64,000 nucleotides of DNA from Sepioteuthis lessoniana (lineage: Eukaryota; Mollusca; Cephalopoda; Myopsida; Loliginidae), in assembly GCA_963585895.1 (NCBI GenBank), contig OY757934.1:44469757-44533756 (forward strand), given 5' to 3'. Shown here piece after piece: positions 63,600 to 64,000 of the stretch (its first letter is position 1; the number at the start of each line of letters is the position of its first letter). A program made the position numbers and the translations under genes. Under the pieces are notes generated by a model. That model made no database searches. It saw only the letters and a program-made list of their open reading frames with translations, and had not been told where the DNA came from.

Positions 63600-63850
63600 A
63601 AAATTAAATAGCTTAACACTTGTACCCGGTCATAGTTAACGGAATTGAAACAATATACCCCGAGAATTAAATAAATTCGAAGTTCCGTGTAGGCTTCCGA
63701 GTTCGATAAGAAACACCTGAAGGAAACCGAAAGACGCATTGTCTGAAATGTTGTGAATATAACTGTAAAGATGTAAAAAAATAGTCCGAATATTCTAAAT
63801 GACAAAAATTATTGAGTTTTATCTCTGAAATTTAGACAAATATTATCAAA
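63600..63850 (+). mobile_element. Penelope-like terminal repeat, diverged (fossil)
   Basis: TTAACACTTGTACCCGGTCA, GAAGTTCCGTGTAGG and GTTCGATAAGAAACACCTGA follow the order of the repeats at 18400-18600 and 26700-26940, at lower identity. Older than those. Confidence 0.55.
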
Positions 63851-63991
63851 TCTCGCCTTGAGAGTGGGAACGATCTTGATCTTAAAGTCCCTGGCAATCT
63901 TATTCTTCCAATTTTTTTCGATAACCGCAGCTTTTTTCTCATTAAGGGTCAAACAGAACTTGTTATTTTTAACGTTACTTTGATTATCCAA
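63809..63991 (-). pseudogene. Unrecognised lysine-rich frame at the window edge
   Basis: The 60-codon minus-strand frame (LTLNEKKAAVIEKNWKNKIA, then KARFDNICLNF) partly overlaps the Penelope-like repeat. Its charged composition looks protein-like, but no motif is recognised and the window ends here. Confidence 0.25.
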
Positions 63992-64000
63992 ACGAAAATA

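Overview
The window looks like intergenic or intronic DNA from a large, AT-rich, repeat-dense animal genome. Organism assignment is inference. The mix of tRNA-derived SINE families, long (CA)n/(TA)n/(GA)n runs, mariner/Tc1 relics, RTE-like LINEs and LINEs with a restriction-like endonuclease fits a lophotrochozoan, most likely a mollusc of cephalopod type. No bacterial or phage gene organisation is present. Only one convincing host coding segment is visible: a terminal exon on the minus strand at 22865-23118, with a good splice acceptor, a hydrophobic C-terminus and a stop. A second, weaker exon candidate lies at 17353-17540 on the plus strand.

Nearly everything else is mobile or tandem DNA. 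An unclassified dispersed family, here called L, occurs about twenty times in both orientations. It has a head with a TTTAACGGCATGTCAACC-like motif, a variable AT-rich middle built from degenerate ~45-bp units, and a GC-richer 3' module of ~220 bp. Five tRNA-derived SINE families (A-E here) are spread through it, often with clear target-site duplications and nested insertions. LINEs include at least nine pieces of an RTE-like family with a (ATG)n tail; the longest keeps a 445-codon ORF at 7974-9311. Three or four pieces come from a LINE with a CCHC knuckle and a restriction-like endonuclease (R4/NeSL type). DNA transposons include a mariner deletion derivative with intact terminal inverted repeats (4045-5251), other mariner fragments, a Tc1-like relic (44150-45190) and a 237-bp MITE. 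Fossil retroelements are a solo LTR (37238-37664) and Penelope-like pieces with hammerhead-like motifs.

Four tandem arrays stand out. (1) A compound (TATC)n array at 10117-11341 has a smaller relative at 12430-12786 with the same right flank. (2) An 85-bp minisatellite at 4729-5200 is made from the helix-turn-helix coding part of a mariner transposase. (3) A 48-bp satellite of about 47 units at 38007-40263 grew inside one L copy. (4) A 6.7-kb satellite zone at 47447-54170 is built from a ~28-bp monomer, with a homogenised 56-bp dimer array (22 units without an indel) and a 71-bp array inside it.

Layout: 1-3.2 kb AT-rich; 3.2-5.3 kb mariners; 6-9.9 kb L with two stacked LINEs; 10-12.8 kb TATC arrays; 13-22 kb SINEs, L and inverted Penelope ends; 22.8-23.1 kb exon; 23.4-25.5 kb LINE and mariner; 26-36 kb LINE, SINE, L and Penelope mosaic; 36.5-40.3 kb L, solo LTR and 48-bp satellite; 41-47 kb SINEs, Tc1, LINE; 47.4-54.2 kb satellite zone; 54-64 kb SINE-rich mosaic. 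No gene network can be read from the window.
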